DNA from: Mycobacterium asiaticum
Lineage (GTDB): Bacteria; Actinomycetota; Actinomycetes; Mycobacteriales; Mycobacteriaceae
Length of the DNA: 64,000 nucleotides
Direction of reading: 5' to 3'
Assembly: GCF_001673365.1 (NCBI RefSeq)
Contig: NZ_LZLS01000220.1
Coordinates: 29,258 to 93,257, forward strand
The notes under the pieces are model-generated. The model was not told the DNA's origin and did not search any database. It saw nothing but the letters and a program-made list of their open reading frames with translations. Below, one piece after another: positions 54,121 to 63,531 of this stretch. A program made the position numbers and the translations under genes. The first letter of the stretch is position 1. Each line of letters begins with the position of its first letter.

Positions 54121-55394
54121 GCGCTGGAACCCACCATCTCGGCCCACAGTTGCGGAAATTCCGGCAGCGTCTTAGTGGTAGCGCCGATGTCGTCGACTTC
54201 GACGCCGGGGACCCGAAGCCCGACGATCGCGCCTGCCATCGCCATTCGATGATCGGCGTAGGCGCGCCACAGTCCGGGCCGTAGTGGGACGGCGGTGATT
54301 ACCAGTCCGTCCGCGGTTTCCCGGCAGTCACCACCGAGCCGGTTGATCTCGGTGCTCAGCGCCGCGAGCCGGTCGGTTTCGTGGCCGCGCAGGTGGGCGA
54401 TCCCGGTCAGCTGTGACACTGAGCCTGGCGTGGCCAACGCCGCCAGCGCGGCGACCGTCGGGGTGAGTTCGCCGACATCGCGCAGATCGACATCGAACCC
54501 CTCGTACCCGTCCGATCCCCGTAACTCAAGCGATGAATCGGATTGGGAGACAACCGCATTCAATTTTCGCAGCACGTCGAGGATGTGCTCGGCGGGTTGC
54601 ACGCTTACCGCGGGCCAGCCGGTGATGCGTACCGTGCCGCCGGTGACGACTGCCGCGGCCAGGAACGCGACGGCGTTGGTCAGATCGGGTTCGACCTCCC
54701 AGTGCCGCGCCTGCACGATGCCGGTGGCCACGCGCCAGCGGTTGGCGACCGAGTCGTCGACTTCGACACCCGCCTGACGCAGCATCGCCACCGTCATCTC
54801 GATGTGGGGAGCCGATGGCAGTGAGGCGCCCGTGTGCTGCACGGTAAGCCCCTGGGTGAACGACGCCCCGGCCAGCAGCAGGCCGGAGACGAACTGTGAG
54901 GACGCGGACGCATCGACGGCCACGGTGCCGCCGGCCACCGATCCGCTGCCGTGCACGCGAAACGGCAGCCCGGTCCCGTCGACCGGCACCCCGAGCCCGC
55001 GCAGCGCATCCAACAGCGGTGCGATCGGTCGGGCGCGTGCCTGTTCGTCGCCGTCGAAACTCACCGGCGTGGCACTCAGCGCGGCCAAGGGCGGGACGAA
55101 CCGCAGGACCGTGCCGGCCAAGCCGCAGTCGACCCGGGCGTCAGCCACCGGTGCGATGCGCCCGCTGACAGTCAACTCGGAACCCTCGCCGTCCACGTCG
55201 AGGCCAAGTGTGCGCAGGGCGCCAATCATGAGATCGGTGTCGCGGCTGCGCAGCGCACCGGTGATCGTCGAGGTCCCCTGCGCGGCCGCCAATGCGGCTA
55301 ATACCAGGGTGCGGTTGGTCTGCGACTTCGAGCCGGGGACGGTCACGGTCGCATGCACCGGTGTCGGAGTGGACGGGGCCTGCCATGCGCTCAC
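54117..55394 (-). CDS. aroA: 3-phosphoshikimate 1-carboxyvinyltransferase (EPSP synthase)
   Basis: Shikimate-pathway enzyme joining shikimate-3-phosphate and PEP; target of glyphosate. The 425-aa protein has the PEP/S3P-site motif PGSKSQTNR near 21-29, the RPIAPLLDAL segment, SASSQFVSGLLLAG, and the late HRMAMAGAIVGLRV. GTG 55394 gives VSAWQAPSTPTPV, matching the family start. The ORF extends to 55451 through a poorly conserved stretch. Its stop overlaps rsgA. Confidence 0.95.
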   Translation of the reverse strand: MSAWQAPSTPTPVHATVTVPGSKSQTNRTLVLAALAAAQGTSTITGALRSRDTDLMIGALRTLGLDVDGEGSELTVSGRIAPVADARVDCGLAGTVLRFVPPLAALSATPVSFDGDEQARARPIAPLLDALRGLGVPVDGTGLPFRVHGSGSVAGGTVAVDASASSQFVSGLLLAGASFTQGLTVQHTGASLPSAPHIEMTVAMLRQAGVEVDDSVANRWRVATGIVQARHWEVEPDLTNAVAFLAAAVVTGGTVRITGWPAVSVQPAEHILDVLRKLNAVVSQSDSSLELRGSDGYEGFDVDLRDVGELTPTVAALAALATPGSVSQLTGIAHLRGHETDRLAALSTEINRLGGDCRETADGLVITAVPLRPGLWRAYADHRMAMAGAIVGLRVPGVEVDDIGATTKTLPEFPQLWAEMVGSSA

Positions 55395-55457
55395 CGGTCC
55401 ATCATTCCTTGTCCCGCCCTGACGGCCACATCTAACTCGAGATGCCAACATGGAGAG

Positions 55458-56216
55458 ATGTGTGGACGTTTTGCGGTGACGACGGATCCGGCCTTGTTGG
55501 CCGAGAAAATCAAGGCAATCGACGAGGCCACCAGCACTTCAACATCCGAACCCAATTACAACGTGGCTCCCACCACCACCATCGCAACCGTGGTGACGCG
55601 CCATAGTGAGCCTGACGACGAGGCCACGCGGCGGGTGCGGCTGATGCGGTGGGGCCTGATCCCACCTTGGGTGAAGGCGAGCAAGGACGGCACTCCGGAC
55701 AACAAGGGCCCGTTGTTGATCAACGCGCGAGCGGACAAGGTGGCCACGTCTCCGGCCTTCCGCGGCAGCGCGAAGTCCAAGCGCTGCCTGGTTCCGATGG
55801 ATGGTTACTACGAGTGGCGCGTGAACTCCGAGCCCGGCTCGGCTAAGAAGGCGGGCAAGACACCGTTCTTCATGTACCGCGGTGACGGTGAGCCGTTGTT
55901 CGCCGCAGGTCTGTGGTCGGTATGGAAAGCGGACAAAGAGGCCGATCCGCTGCTGAGTTGCACCATCATCACCACCGACGCGGTCGGCGAATTGGCCGAG
56001 ATCCACGACCGGATGCCGCTGATGCTGGGCGAAGGCGACTGGGATGCCTGGCTGAACCCGGATGCCGCGTTGAATGAAGAGCTGCTGTCCCGGCCGCCGG
56101 ACGTGCGCGACATCGAAGTGCGCGAGGTATCGAAACTGGTCAACAGCATCCGCAACAACGGACCCGAGTTACTCGAGCCGGCCAAGCCGGAGCCCGAGCA
56201 GATCACCCTGCTCTAA
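55458..56216 (+). CDS. SRAP-family (HMCES/YedK) abasic-site protein
   Basis: 252-aa homologue of Rv3226c. SRAP proteins cross-link covalently to abasic sites in single-stranded DNA through Cys2. ATG 55458 leaves MCGRFAV at the N-terminus, so Cys2 is exposed after Met removal. Further conserved points are the NYNVAPTT segment, RWGLIPPW, INARADKV, YYEW with the active-site Glu, and HDRMPLML with the His. Divergent from aroA across 63 bp. Confidence 0.95.
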   Translation: MCGRFAVTTDPALLAEKIKAIDEATSTSTSEPNYNVAPTTTIATVVTRHSEPDDEATRRVRLMRWGLIPPWVKASKDGTPDNKGPLLINARADKVATSPAFRGSAKSKRCLVPMDGYYEWRVNSEPGSAKKAGKTPFFMYRGDGEPLFAAGLWSVWKADKEADPLLSCTIITTDAVGELAEIHDRMPLMLGEGDWDAWLNPDAALNEELLSRPPDVRDIEVREVSKLVNSIRNNGPELLEPAKPEPEQITLL

Positions 56217-56255
56217 CGCGGGCTGCCAGTGCCGGCGCCGCCTAGCATGCCAGGG

Positions 56256-57131
56256 GTGACCGGCAAGTACAGCTACACCTTCGAAGACATCCAAGACCGC
56301 CCCGTCGCGGTGATCGGTGCGGGAACGCTGGGCCCGCGGATCGCGCTGATGCTCGCCAGCCGAGGGGGCACCGTGCGGATCTACGCGCGGCGCGCCGAAC
56401 AACGCACCGAAGCCGTCAAGTACGTAACCGAAAATCTGCCAAACCTGATCCAGGGCAGAGGATTTGGCGAAGTGGGCACCGTAATCGGTGCGGCGTCGCT
56501 CGAGGAGGCACTGGACGGCGCCTGGCTTGCCATTGAATCCGTCCCGGAACGGCTCGACGTCAAAATCCCGCTGTGGGGTGAAATCGACCAAGCCGCACCG
56601 CCGGACACCATCTTCGCCACCAACTCGTCGTCTTTCCCGTCCCGCTTGATGGCCGAAAACGTCTGGGACAAAACGCGGTTGTGCAACACGCACTTCTATA
56701 TGCCGCCGCAGTTCAATGCCCTCGACCTGATGTCGGACGGGCAGACCGACCGCGCCCTACTCGATACGCTGCTGGCCGTGCTGCCCGAGTTCGGGGTGCA
56801 CCCTTTCGAAGCTCGCAAGGAGTGCACAGGGTTCATTTTCAATCGGGTATGGGCCGCGATCAAACGTGAGTCGCTGGCCGTCGTCGCCGAAGGCGTGGCC
56901 CGTCCGGAGGATGTGGACGGCATGTTCAAGGTGAATTGGGGGGTTCCGGCCGGCCCGTTTCAAATGATGGACATTGTCGGTCTGGACGTGGTGCTCGACA
57001 TCGAAAACCATTACGCGCAAGAGTTTCCGTACCTACCGGCGAGCGTACGGGATTTATTGCAGTCCTATGTCGATGCGGGCAAGCTCGGGCTCAAGTCCGG
57101 CGAAGGCTTCTATAAGTACTCGGGGACCTGA
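56256..57131 (+). CDS. 3-hydroxyacyl-CoA dehydrogenase
   Basis: 291-aa NAD-dependent dehydrogenase of the HAD/FadB2-like family. The Rossmann motif VAVIGAGTLGPRIALM lies near 15-30, the IESVPERLDVK and NSSSFPS segments follow, and the catalytic-region His is in THFYMPP near 140. The C-terminal domain has GVHPFEARKECTGFIFNR. GTG 56256 (VTGKYSYTFED) is favoured; ATG 56247 is possible. Not present after Rv3226c in M. tuberculosis. Substrate unknown. Confidence 0.84.
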   Translation: MTGKYSYTFEDIQDRPVAVIGAGTLGPRIALMLASRGGTVRIYARRAEQRTEAVKYVTENLPNLIQGRGFGEVGTVIGAASLEEALDGAWLAIESVPERLDVKIPLWGEIDQAAPPDTIFATNSSSFPSRLMAENVWDKTRLCNTHFYMPPQFNALDLMSDGQTDRALLDTLLAVLPEFGVHPFEARKECTGFIFNRVWAAIKRESLAVVAEGVARPEDVDGMFKVNWGVPAGPFQMMDIVGLDVVLDIENHYAQEFPYLPASVRDLLQSYVDAGKLGLKSGEGFYKYSGT

Positions 57132-57140
57132 GCCGTGGAC

Positions 57141-57389
57141 TTAACCGTTGCTCAAAACTAAGCGCCAGTTACCCGGATTCTGCGGATCGGGAACACACCA
57201 GAAGTTGTTCCAGTCAAATGGCGGGGTGGTTGCTTTCACGCCCGGCCCGGCATTCTGACAAGCGTCTCGAGTCGGGTACGTTCCCTCGGTCTGCAGTGTC
57301 CCGGCGCTGCTGATGCCCACACCGGTGGTCATCAACGCCGCAAAAGCCAGCACACCCGCGAAAACAGATTTCACAATCGAGCGCATCAT
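57141..57389 (-). CDS. Small secreted protein
   Basis: 82 aa with a typical Sec signal (MMRSIVKSVFAGVLAFAALM, cut after SSA at about 29). The mature part is a short 53-residue chain with two cysteines (DACQNAG and NFWCVPDP), likely joined by a disulfide. The sequence resembles small exported mycobacterial proteins of unknown function with a PDPQNPGNW motif. ATG 57389 follows GGAG closely; a second ATG is at 57386. Convergent with the dehydrogenase. Confidence 0.75.
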   Translation of the reverse strand: MMRSIVKSVFAGVLAFAALMTTGVGISSAGTLQTEGTYPTRDACQNAGPGVKATTPPFDWNNFWCVPDPQNPGNWRLVLSNG

Positions 57390-57477
57390 TTTCTCCAATC
57401 CTTGGTGCTCCTGCGTGGAGTTCCGGCAATGACGTTAGTTTCTCTTTGGTCGACTCAACAGAGCTTTTTTCGAGAAA

Positions 57478-58092
57478 CTAAACGCGGTGCAGCGAAACTG
57501 CCCGGGCTATGACCTCGAGCAAACGGGCGAGTTGATCGGCATCGTTGATCGCGCGGTCGCCATTGACCTGTCGGGTAAACACTCCGGCGATAAAGGTCGT
57601 GACGGCCGTAGTCTGCGCGGCGAGCAGTTCGGCGTCGTCGGTGTCCGGTTGCAGGTGAGCCAGCGCCTCGCGGGCCAACAGGATCACGCGGGTGCCGAAC
57701 TCCTGGGACATCGCGGCCAGTTCGGGGTCGCGCGCAGCTGCCAACAGCAGTTCGTGGCGGGCCCGGTTGAGCATCAACCCGGCGCCCTCGGCCTGCAGCA
57801 GAGTGAGTTCGGCGAGGTGCGCGAAGGGGGAGTCGGGGTCGAGCGGTCGTTCGATTACCGATCGCAGGTTGGCCTCGTCGATCTGGGCGACCCGCTTGCC
57901 GACGCCGCGCAGCAGCGCGGCTCGGGTTCGGTAGTAGTACGACGTAGTGCCGTCGGGGACTCCGGCGCAGCGGTCAACCTGGCCGTGGGTGAGTCCGCGC
58001 GATCCGAGTTCGGCCAGCACTTCGATTGCGGCGTCGCACAATTCGCGGCGCCGCTCATCGCCGTCGCGTTTGCGGGATTGGTTAGCCGTCAT
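57478..58092 (-). CDS. TetR-family regulator
   Basis: 204-aa TetR protein, HTH at about residues 33-56 (GLTHGQVDRCAGVPDGTTSYYYRT) after a basic N-terminus, then a helical ligand domain. Divergent from the MBL-SDR-sulfotransferase-ADH-acyl-CoA synthetase operon across 91 bp containing a dyad. It is the probable repressor of that operon. Confidence 0.85.
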   Translation of the reverse strand: MTANQSRKRDGDERRRELCDAAIEVLAELGSRGLTHGQVDRCAGVPDGTTSYYYRTRAALLRGVGKRVAQIDEANLRSVIERPLDPDSPFAHLAELTLLQAEGAGLMLNRARHELLLAAARDPELAAMSQEFGTRVILLAREALAHLQPDTDDAELLAAQTTAVTTFIAGVFTRQVNGDRAINDADQLARLLEVIARAVSLHRV

Positions 58093-58156
58093 TGACGGTC
58101 CACCCGCGCCGTACCATCCGCGCTCCCTTGTGCCGGCCAGAAAGCATTGACTTTAA

Positions 58157-58172
58157 CTCTAGAAATATAGAG
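58157..58172 (+). promoter_or_regulatory. Operator candidate for the TetR/MBL operon
   Basis: Arms CTCTA and TAGAG (58157-58161, 58168-58172) around a 6-bp AT-rich centre, 11 bp before the MBL start. A TTGACT at 58147-58152 may be a -35 for the operon, with the dyad covering the transcription start. Binding by the divergent TetR is inference. Confidence 0.5.
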
Positions 58173-58183
58173 GATCACTTGCC

Positions 58184-59428
58184 ATGGCTGGGATTCATCG
58201 CGAGCGTCCAGGCGCTGCCGACCTCGCGGCGGCGACGGGCGCTCCCGCGACACCGCTTGGAGACGACATCTGGATGTCACCCGGGGTATCCAACTCCTAC
58301 GCGATCGCCACCGACGACGGGCGGGTCATCGTCAACACCGGCGTGGTGTTCGAGGGGGCACTGCACAAGAAAGCATTCGAGGAGGTGCCGGGGCCGACGC
58401 GCGCCGTCGTCATCACCCAGGGGCATGCCGACCACTGGGGTGGCGTCAACTCGCTGCGTGATGACCAAACAGACGTCATCATGCATCGCAACTACCGGTA
58501 CTGGCGCGACGACAACGAGCGCTTGATGGGCTACCGGGTACCCAAAACGTCGTTCGCATTCGAAAAATTCACTCAGGCGATGCTCGAACATTTCAAGACG
58601 GTCGACCCCGCCACCATCGACTTGTCCTTTCCCGAACCCACCACCACCTTTGACCGGCAGCACCAGTTCACCGCCGGGGGACGCGCCTTCGAACTGACCT
58701 GGACGCCAGGCGGGGAGACCACCGACGCGCTGGTGGTATGGCTGCCGGAGGATCGGATCCTATTCACCGGCAACCTGTTTGGGCCACTGTTCGGGCACGT
58801 GCCAAACCTGATGACGATCCGCGGTGACCGGTATCGCGACCCGATCCACTACATCGAGGCGTTGGACGTGGTGTTGGCGTACCGGCCCGACAAACTCATC
58901 ACCGGCCACTTCGCTCCGATCGAGGGCGCGGAACTCATCGCCGAAGAGGTCACCGCGATGCGCGACGCGATGCGGGCCGTACATGACCGCACTCTCGAGT
59001 TCATGAATGCCGGCACCGATCTGCACACCGCCATGCGTGAAGTGAAGGTGCCCGAGCAGCTGGATATCGGCGAAGGTTACGGCAAGACAGCGTGGAACGT
59101 GCGCGCCATCTGGGAGATGTACACCGGTTGGTTCCGGCATCGTTCCACCACCGAACTCTACGGCGTGCCACCAGAATCCGTGGCAAGCGATGTGGTCGCA
59201 GCCGCCGGAGCCGATGCGCTCGTCGAGGCGGCTCGGTCGCACATCGCGTTCGGCCGGCCGGTACAGGCATTGCATCTGACCGATCTGGTCCTGACCGCCG
59301 ACCCGGGCCACCCGCAGGCGCGCGCCCTGGCCGCCGAAGCGCATGAACTGCTGTTGGGCGACGCCGACAATTTCTGGGAAAAGGCCTGGCTCACCAAGGA
59401 AATCAACGAATTGAGGACGGCCCAATGA
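58184..59428 (+). CDS. MBL-fold hydrolase with alkyl-sulfatase-like dimerisation domain, altered metal site
   Basis: 414-aa protein: N-terminal metallo-beta-lactamase fold to about 260, then an all-helical alkyl-sulfatase dimerisation-type region to about 400. The signature HxHxDH reads QGHADHWGG (about 79-87), so the first metal His is Gln. The later acidic ligands typical of alkyl sulfatases are replaced by FTGNLFGP, while ITGHFAPIEG is kept. Secondary sulfatase activity is therefore uncertain. ATG 58184 starts the operon; the SDR starts 4 bp inside its stop. Confidence 0.83.
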   Translation: MAGIHRERPGAADLAAATGAPATPLGDDIWMSPGVSNSYAIATDDGRVIVNTGVVFEGALHKKAFEEVPGPTRAVVITQGHADHWGGVNSLRDDQTDVIMHRNYRYWRDDNERLMGYRVPKTSFAFEKFTQAMLEHFKTVDPATIDLSFPEPTTTFDRQHQFTAGGRAFELTWTPGGETTDALVVWLPEDRILFTGNLFGPLFGHVPNLMTIRGDRYRDPIHYIEALDVVLAYRPDKLITGHFAPIEGAELIAEEVTAMRDAMRAVHDRTLEFMNAGTDLHTAMREVKVPEQLDIGEGYGKTAWNVRAIWEMYTGWFRHRSTTELYGVPPESVASDVVAAAGADALVEAARSHIAFGRPVQALHLTDLVLTADPGHPQARALAAEAHELLLGDADNFWEKAWLTKEINELRTAQ

Positions 59429-60171
59429 ACACGTTGCGTTTCGACTTCACCGGCGCCAACGTGCTGGTAACCGGGGGCACCAGCGGCATCGGCAACGGTA
59501 TCGCCACCGCCTTCGCCGATGCCGGAGCTGATGTGACCATCACCGGAACCCGCTCGGCGGCAAGTGATTACGACATCGACCTCACGGGGCTCGCTTACCG
59601 GCAGTGTCTGATTCAGGATGCCGATTCCGTTGACGCCCTGGTGAACTCACTGGGCGAGCTGGACATCCTGATCAACAACGCGGGCGGACCCTACCCCGCC
59701 GGCGACGAATACGATCCCGACGGATACGTCGCGTCGGTGGCGCAGAACATGTTCGGCCCGATGCGGCTCACCATGCACTGCTACGAGCGCCTCAAGTCGA
59801 GCGCGGCGGCCGGCGGGGCGAGCGTGGTCAACGTCGTGTCGATGTCCGCGTTCCGCTCGGCGGTATTCGTGCCGGGGTATGGCTCGTCGAAAATGGGGTT
59901 GCTCTCTTTGACCATGAACCTCTCCCGACGCTGGGCAGCTGACGGAATCCGGGTCAACGCCATCGCTCCCGGGCTGATCGACACCCCGATGACACATCCG
60001 GCCATGAGCATCCCGGCGATCACGGACGTCGAAATCGGCTTCCACACACCGCTGGGCAGGCCCGGCACTCCGCAGGACTGTGCGGGTGCGGCACTGTTCC
60101 TGTGTACCGATGCGGCGTCATATATCACCGGCAGCACCATCGCCGTCGACGGCGGATACCTGACGGTCTGA
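59425..60171 (+). CDS. Short-chain dehydrogenase/reductase
   Basis: 248-aa classical SDR. Cofactor motif VTGGTSGIGNG near 15-25, NNAGG near 87-91, catalytic Ser in VVSMSAF near 138, and YGSSK with Tyr152 and Lys156. It would oxidise or reduce a hydroxyl group on a small or steroid-like molecule; substrate unknown. ATG overlaps the MBL stop by 4 bp; the sulfotransferase starts 3 bp after its end. Confidence 0.9.
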   Translation: MNTLRFDFTGANVLVTGGTSGIGNGIATAFADAGADVTITGTRSAASDYDIDLTGLAYRQCLIQDADSVDALVNSLGELDILINNAGGPYPAGDEYDPDGYVASVAQNMFGPMRLTMHCYERLKSSAAAGGASVVNVVSMSAFRSAVFVPGYGSSKMGLLSLTMNLSRRWAADGIRVNAIAPGLIDTPMTHPAMSIPAITDVEIGFHTPLGRPGTPQDCAGAALFLCTDAASYITGSTIAVDGGYLTV

Positions 60172-60174
60172 ACA

Positions 60175-61359
60175 ATGGGCGACTACGACAACGTCACCGG
60201 CCCCGACGACGTTCTGAAACTGGCCGCCCAGCGCACCGGGCTCGCGGAAGTCGAATCCGATTCGTGGCGACCGGGTTTGGCGATCATGATCGATGAGCTG
60301 AACACCTCGTCGGCCTTCAGCCCGTTTGGTCGCGACCGCATCCTCAATGACGCCACGAACGCGCTGGGCCGTCGCTTGCAGATCCACGACTACATCCAGG
60401 CCCATCCCGAGGTGCTGGACGCACCGATCGAGCGACCGCTGATCGTGCTTGGCATGCCCCGCACCGGGACCACGGTGATCAGCTACCTGCTCGACCAGGA
60501 TCCGGCCCGGCGCTCGCTGCTGCACTGGCAGTGCGTGCACCCGATTCCCCCGGCCAGTGCCGAGACGCTGCGCACCGATCCGCGGTGCCTGGCTCTGCTG
60601 GCCGAGCAGAGCAATATTTTGCAGATGGTCAAGGCGGCCAATGTTGCGCTGCCGCACTGGGAGGACGCCGACGGTCCCACCGAGGACATGTTCATCCATA
60701 ACCAGGACTTCAAGGGCTTGTCCTGGGACTCGTTCCTGTCGACGCGGCGCTATGCCGAGTGGCTGTTCGACGAAGCCGACATGCGCAGCACATACGAGTA
60801 CCAGAAGCGGTACCTGCAAGTGCTCCAGTCCACCGCGCCGGGCGCCTGGAGCCTGAAAATGCCGTCGCATTCGGTGCATATCGAGGCGTTGCTGGACGTC
60901 TTCCCCGATGCCCGACTGGTGTGGGCGCACCGTGACCCCTACAAGGCCACCGGATCACTGGCCAACCTCTGGAAGTTGCCGAAGGGCATGACTCATGTTC
61001 CCGACGCCATCGACTTGGCGGCGATGGGCCGAGATGCCATGTGGCAGATGAGCTATCACGTAGAGCGCCCGCTGCGCGCCCGGGAGCGCATCGGCGATGA
61101 CCGGTTCTTCCACATGTACTACCACGAGATGATGCGTGACCCGATGGATGTGATGCGCCGTCTCTACGACTGGGCGGGCGACCCGCTGACCCCCGAAACC
61201 GAAGTGCGGATGCGCAATTGGCTCGCCGAGAATCCCCAAGACCGGTTCGCACCCAACGCTTACCGCCTCGATGAGTACAACCTCACCGTGGAGCAACTCC
61301 AACCAGTCTTCGCCGAATATCTCGATACCTTTGCGATCGAACCAGAGGGCACGCCGTGA
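60175..61359 (+). CDS. PAPS-dependent sulfotransferase (Stf family)
   Basis: 394-aa cytosolic sulfotransferase of the mycobacterial Stf group. The 5'-phosphosulfate loop is GMPRTGTTVISYLL near 94-107 and the 3'-phosphate motif WAHRDPYKATGS near 249-260. It transfers sulfate from PAPS to an alcohol or amine; the acceptor is unknown. It shares an operon with an MBL protein of the alkyl-sulfatase type, so the operon may both add and remove sulfate esters, or the MBL protein may do something else. Confidence 0.9.
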   Translation: MGDYDNVTGPDDVLKLAAQRTGLAEVESDSWRPGLAIMIDELNTSSAFSPFGRDRILNDATNALGRRLQIHDYIQAHPEVLDAPIERPLIVLGMPRTGTTVISYLLDQDPARRSLLHWQCVHPIPPASAETLRTDPRCLALLAEQSNILQMVKAANVALPHWEDADGPTEDMFIHNQDFKGLSWDSFLSTRRYAEWLFDEADMRSTYEYQKRYLQVLQSTAPGAWSLKMPSHSVHIEALLDVFPDARLVWAHRDPYKATGSLANLWKLPKGMTHVPDAIDLAAMGRDAMWQMSYHVERPLRARERIGDDRFFHMYYHEMMRDPMDVMRRLYDWAGDPLTPETEVRMRNWLAENPQDRFAPNAYRLDEYNLTVEQLQPVFAEYLDTFAIEPEGTP

Positions 61360-62363
61360 AGGCGACGATGGTGACCGCGCCGGGCAAAGCGGAAGTGGTG
61401 GACACCGAACGACCGACGGCAGGGCCCGCTGACGTGCTGGTGCGGATGCGTGCCTGCGGGATATGCGGTTCCGACGCGTTCTACATCGCCATCGGCGGTG
61501 TGCCGCCGCGGCAGGGCTGCACCCCGCTGGGGCACGAACCTGCGGGCGAAGTGGTCGATGTGGGCGTCGACGTATCGGGTATCACGGTCGGCGACCACGT
61601 CGTCATCAACCCGATGGCAAGCCCGAGCGGCATCATCGGCAACGGCGGGCCGGCTGGGGCGTTGGCCGACTATCTATTGATCGAAAATGCGGTGCGTGCA
61701 ACGAATTTGGAAGTCATTCCACAGCACATCCCCTGGCAGGTGGCTGCCCTCAACGAACCGATGGCGGTGGCGCGTCACGGCGTAAACCAGTGCCGGCCGA
61801 AACCCTCAGACAAGGTGGTGGTTTTCGGTGCCGGACCGATCGGCCTAGGCGCCACGTTGGCGTTCAAGTCCGCTGGTGTGGGGCATGTGGTTGTGGTGGA
61901 CGTGATTTCGAGCCGGCTGGATAAGGCCTTGCAGATCGGCGCCGATGCCGTAATCAACTCCGCGGAAGAGGACGTGATCGAGCGGCTTGTCCAGTTGCAC
62001 GGCCAAGGCGAGAGCTTGTTTCCCGGCAAGGCCGGCACCGACATCTACCTCGATGCTGCCGGCGTTGCGGCCGTGGTCAATACCGCGCTCGCGGCGGCGA
62101 AGAAGGGCGCCACGCTGGCCATCGTCGGCGTGCACAAAGAACCGGTACCGGTCGAGTTCGTCAACGTGATGAGCAACGAGATCACCATTGTCGGATCCAT
62201 CGGTTACCCCGACGAGTTCTTCGAAGTGACAAAGGATCTCGTGGCGAATTGGGAGAAGTACGCGCTGATCGTCAGCCACACCGTTCCGTTCGACAGAGTC
62301 GACGAGGCGTTGGAGCTGGCCGGCACTCCCGGTGCCGCCGACAAGGTCGTGGTCACCTTCTAG
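61356..62363 (+). CDS. Zinc-binding alcohol dehydrogenase (MDR superfamily)
   Basis: 335-aa medium-chain dehydrogenase. Catalytic zinc residues are Cys34 and Cys37 region ACGICGSD and GHE near 60-62; NAD-binding FGAGPIGLG near 157-165. The four structural-zinc cysteines of classical ADHs are absent, so only the catalytic zinc is expected. GTG 61356 overlaps the sulfotransferase stop by 4 bp. Substrate unknown, perhaps the alcohol acted on by the rest of the operon. Confidence 0.88.
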   Translation: MKATMVTAPGKAEVVDTERPTAGPADVLVRMRACGICGSDAFYIAIGGVPPRQGCTPLGHEPAGEVVDVGVDVSGITVGDHVVINPMASPSGIIGNGGPAGALADYLLIENAVRATNLEVIPQHIPWQVAALNEPMAVARHGVNQCRPKPSDKVVVFGAGPIGLGATLAFKSAGVGHVVVVDVISSRLDKALQIGADAVINSAEEDVIERLVQLHGQGESLFPGKAGTDIYLDAAGVAAVVNTALAAAKKGATLAIVGVHKEPVPVEFVNVMSNEITIVGSIGYPDEFFEVTKDLVANWEKYALIVSHTVPFDRVDEALELAGTPGAADKVVVTF

Positions 62364-62427
62364 GCTCGCGGGCCTCGGCGGTGGCGTTAGGCTGGGCGCA
62401 ACATCACCCCACGATTTGGAGCAGACA

Positions 62428-63531
62428 GTGACCGCTCTGAGCGCCAACCTCATCGACTCCAAAGACCGCCATGCCGACCGAGTTGCGTTGCGCTGCGACG
62501 ATCTGCAGCTGACCTTCACCGAATTGCACCTCGCCGCCGCCCGGGTCGCGACGTTGCTGGAGCGGGCCGGTATCGAGCCCGGCGACCGGGTGGGAATCAT
62601 GTTGCCGAACACGCCCGCCTTCGTCATCGCCTATTTCGGCATCATCTACCGCGGCGCGGTCGCGGTCCCGATGAACCCGCTGCTCAAATCGCGCGAAGTC
62701 GCCTACTACCTGTCCAACAGCGGCGCCAAAGCGTTGTTCGCCACACCGTTGTTCGCCGACGAGGCCAACGCGGGCGCCGAGGAGGTGGGTGCTCAGTGCT
62801 GGCTGGTAGACGATGCCGGATTAGACGATTTGATCGACGGCCTGCCCGCCCAGGACGCACCAATGGACCGTGCCGACGACGATGTCGCCGTCATCCTGCA
62901 CACCTCCGGGACGACCGGAAAGCCCAAGGGCGCCATGCTGACTCATGGCAATTTGCGGCGCAACGCCGATGTCTGCGTCCAGACGCTGATGCACACCGGC
63001 CCCGACGACGTGGTGATGGGCTGTCTGCCGTTGTTCCACGTCTTCGGCCTGACCTGCGGCCTCAACAGTTCGATCCTGGCCGGTGCGACGCTGACGTTGA
63101 TTCCCCGGTTCGATCCGCGCAAAGCGCTGGAAGTGATCGAACGCGATGCCGTCACGGTATTTCAGGGCGTGCCCACGATGTATGCGGCGATACTCGCCCT
63201 GGCCGATGAAGCCAACCCTGGTGCCACGGACAGTCTGCGGGCCTGCACCTCCGGTGGCGCTTCGCTGCCCGTGCAGGTGCTGAGTGACTTCGAAAAGGCT
63301 TATGGCTGTGTGATTTTGGAGGGGTACGGCCTATCGGAGACCTCACCGGTTGCGTCGTTCAACCATCCTGACCGGCCGCGTAAGGCGGGCTCTATCGGCA
63401 CCCCGGTCGAGGGCGTCGAAATGCGCGTAGTCGATGGCTGGTCGGAAGGTTTGATTTCCCGCTTGAGCACCTTGCCGGTCGGGCCTTTCGGCAGGGCATC
63501 GACGAACCAGATTCGACGCGGGTACTTGTAG
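62428..63531 (+). pseudogene. Acyl-CoA synthetase (FadD type), N-terminal half, broken at 63438
   Basis: Codons 1-337 (to 63438) are a normal ANL-superfamily fatty-acyl-CoA synthetase: P-loop LHTSGTTGKPKG near 157-168, YGLSETSP near 300-307 and the VEGVEMRVVDG strand at 327-337. After 63438 the sequence is the reverse complement of the same kind of gene's 3' half, adding 30 foreign residues to a stop at 63531. The Asp of the STGD motif, the hinge and the catalytic A10 Lys are therefore missing and the product as read should not make acyl-CoA. GTG 62428 has GGAG at 62417-62420. It is the last gene of the TetR-controlled operon. Confidence 0.8.
63363..63438 (+). repeat. Left arm of 76-bp perfect inverted repeat in the acyl-CoA synthetase gene
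   Basis: Identical, base for base, to the reverse complement of 63924-63999. It encodes HPDRPRKAGSIGTPVEGVEMRVVDG in its natural frame, so it is original coding sequence of the N-terminal half. The arms enclose 485 bp. The outer base next to the left arm (63362) does not match the outer base next to the right arm (64000). Confidence 0.97.

Noticed and set aside
54121..54147. Longer RsgA start inside aroA
   Set aside because: It would add nine residues lying within the aroA coding end; TTG 54120 fits the orthologue and the 4-bp overlap.
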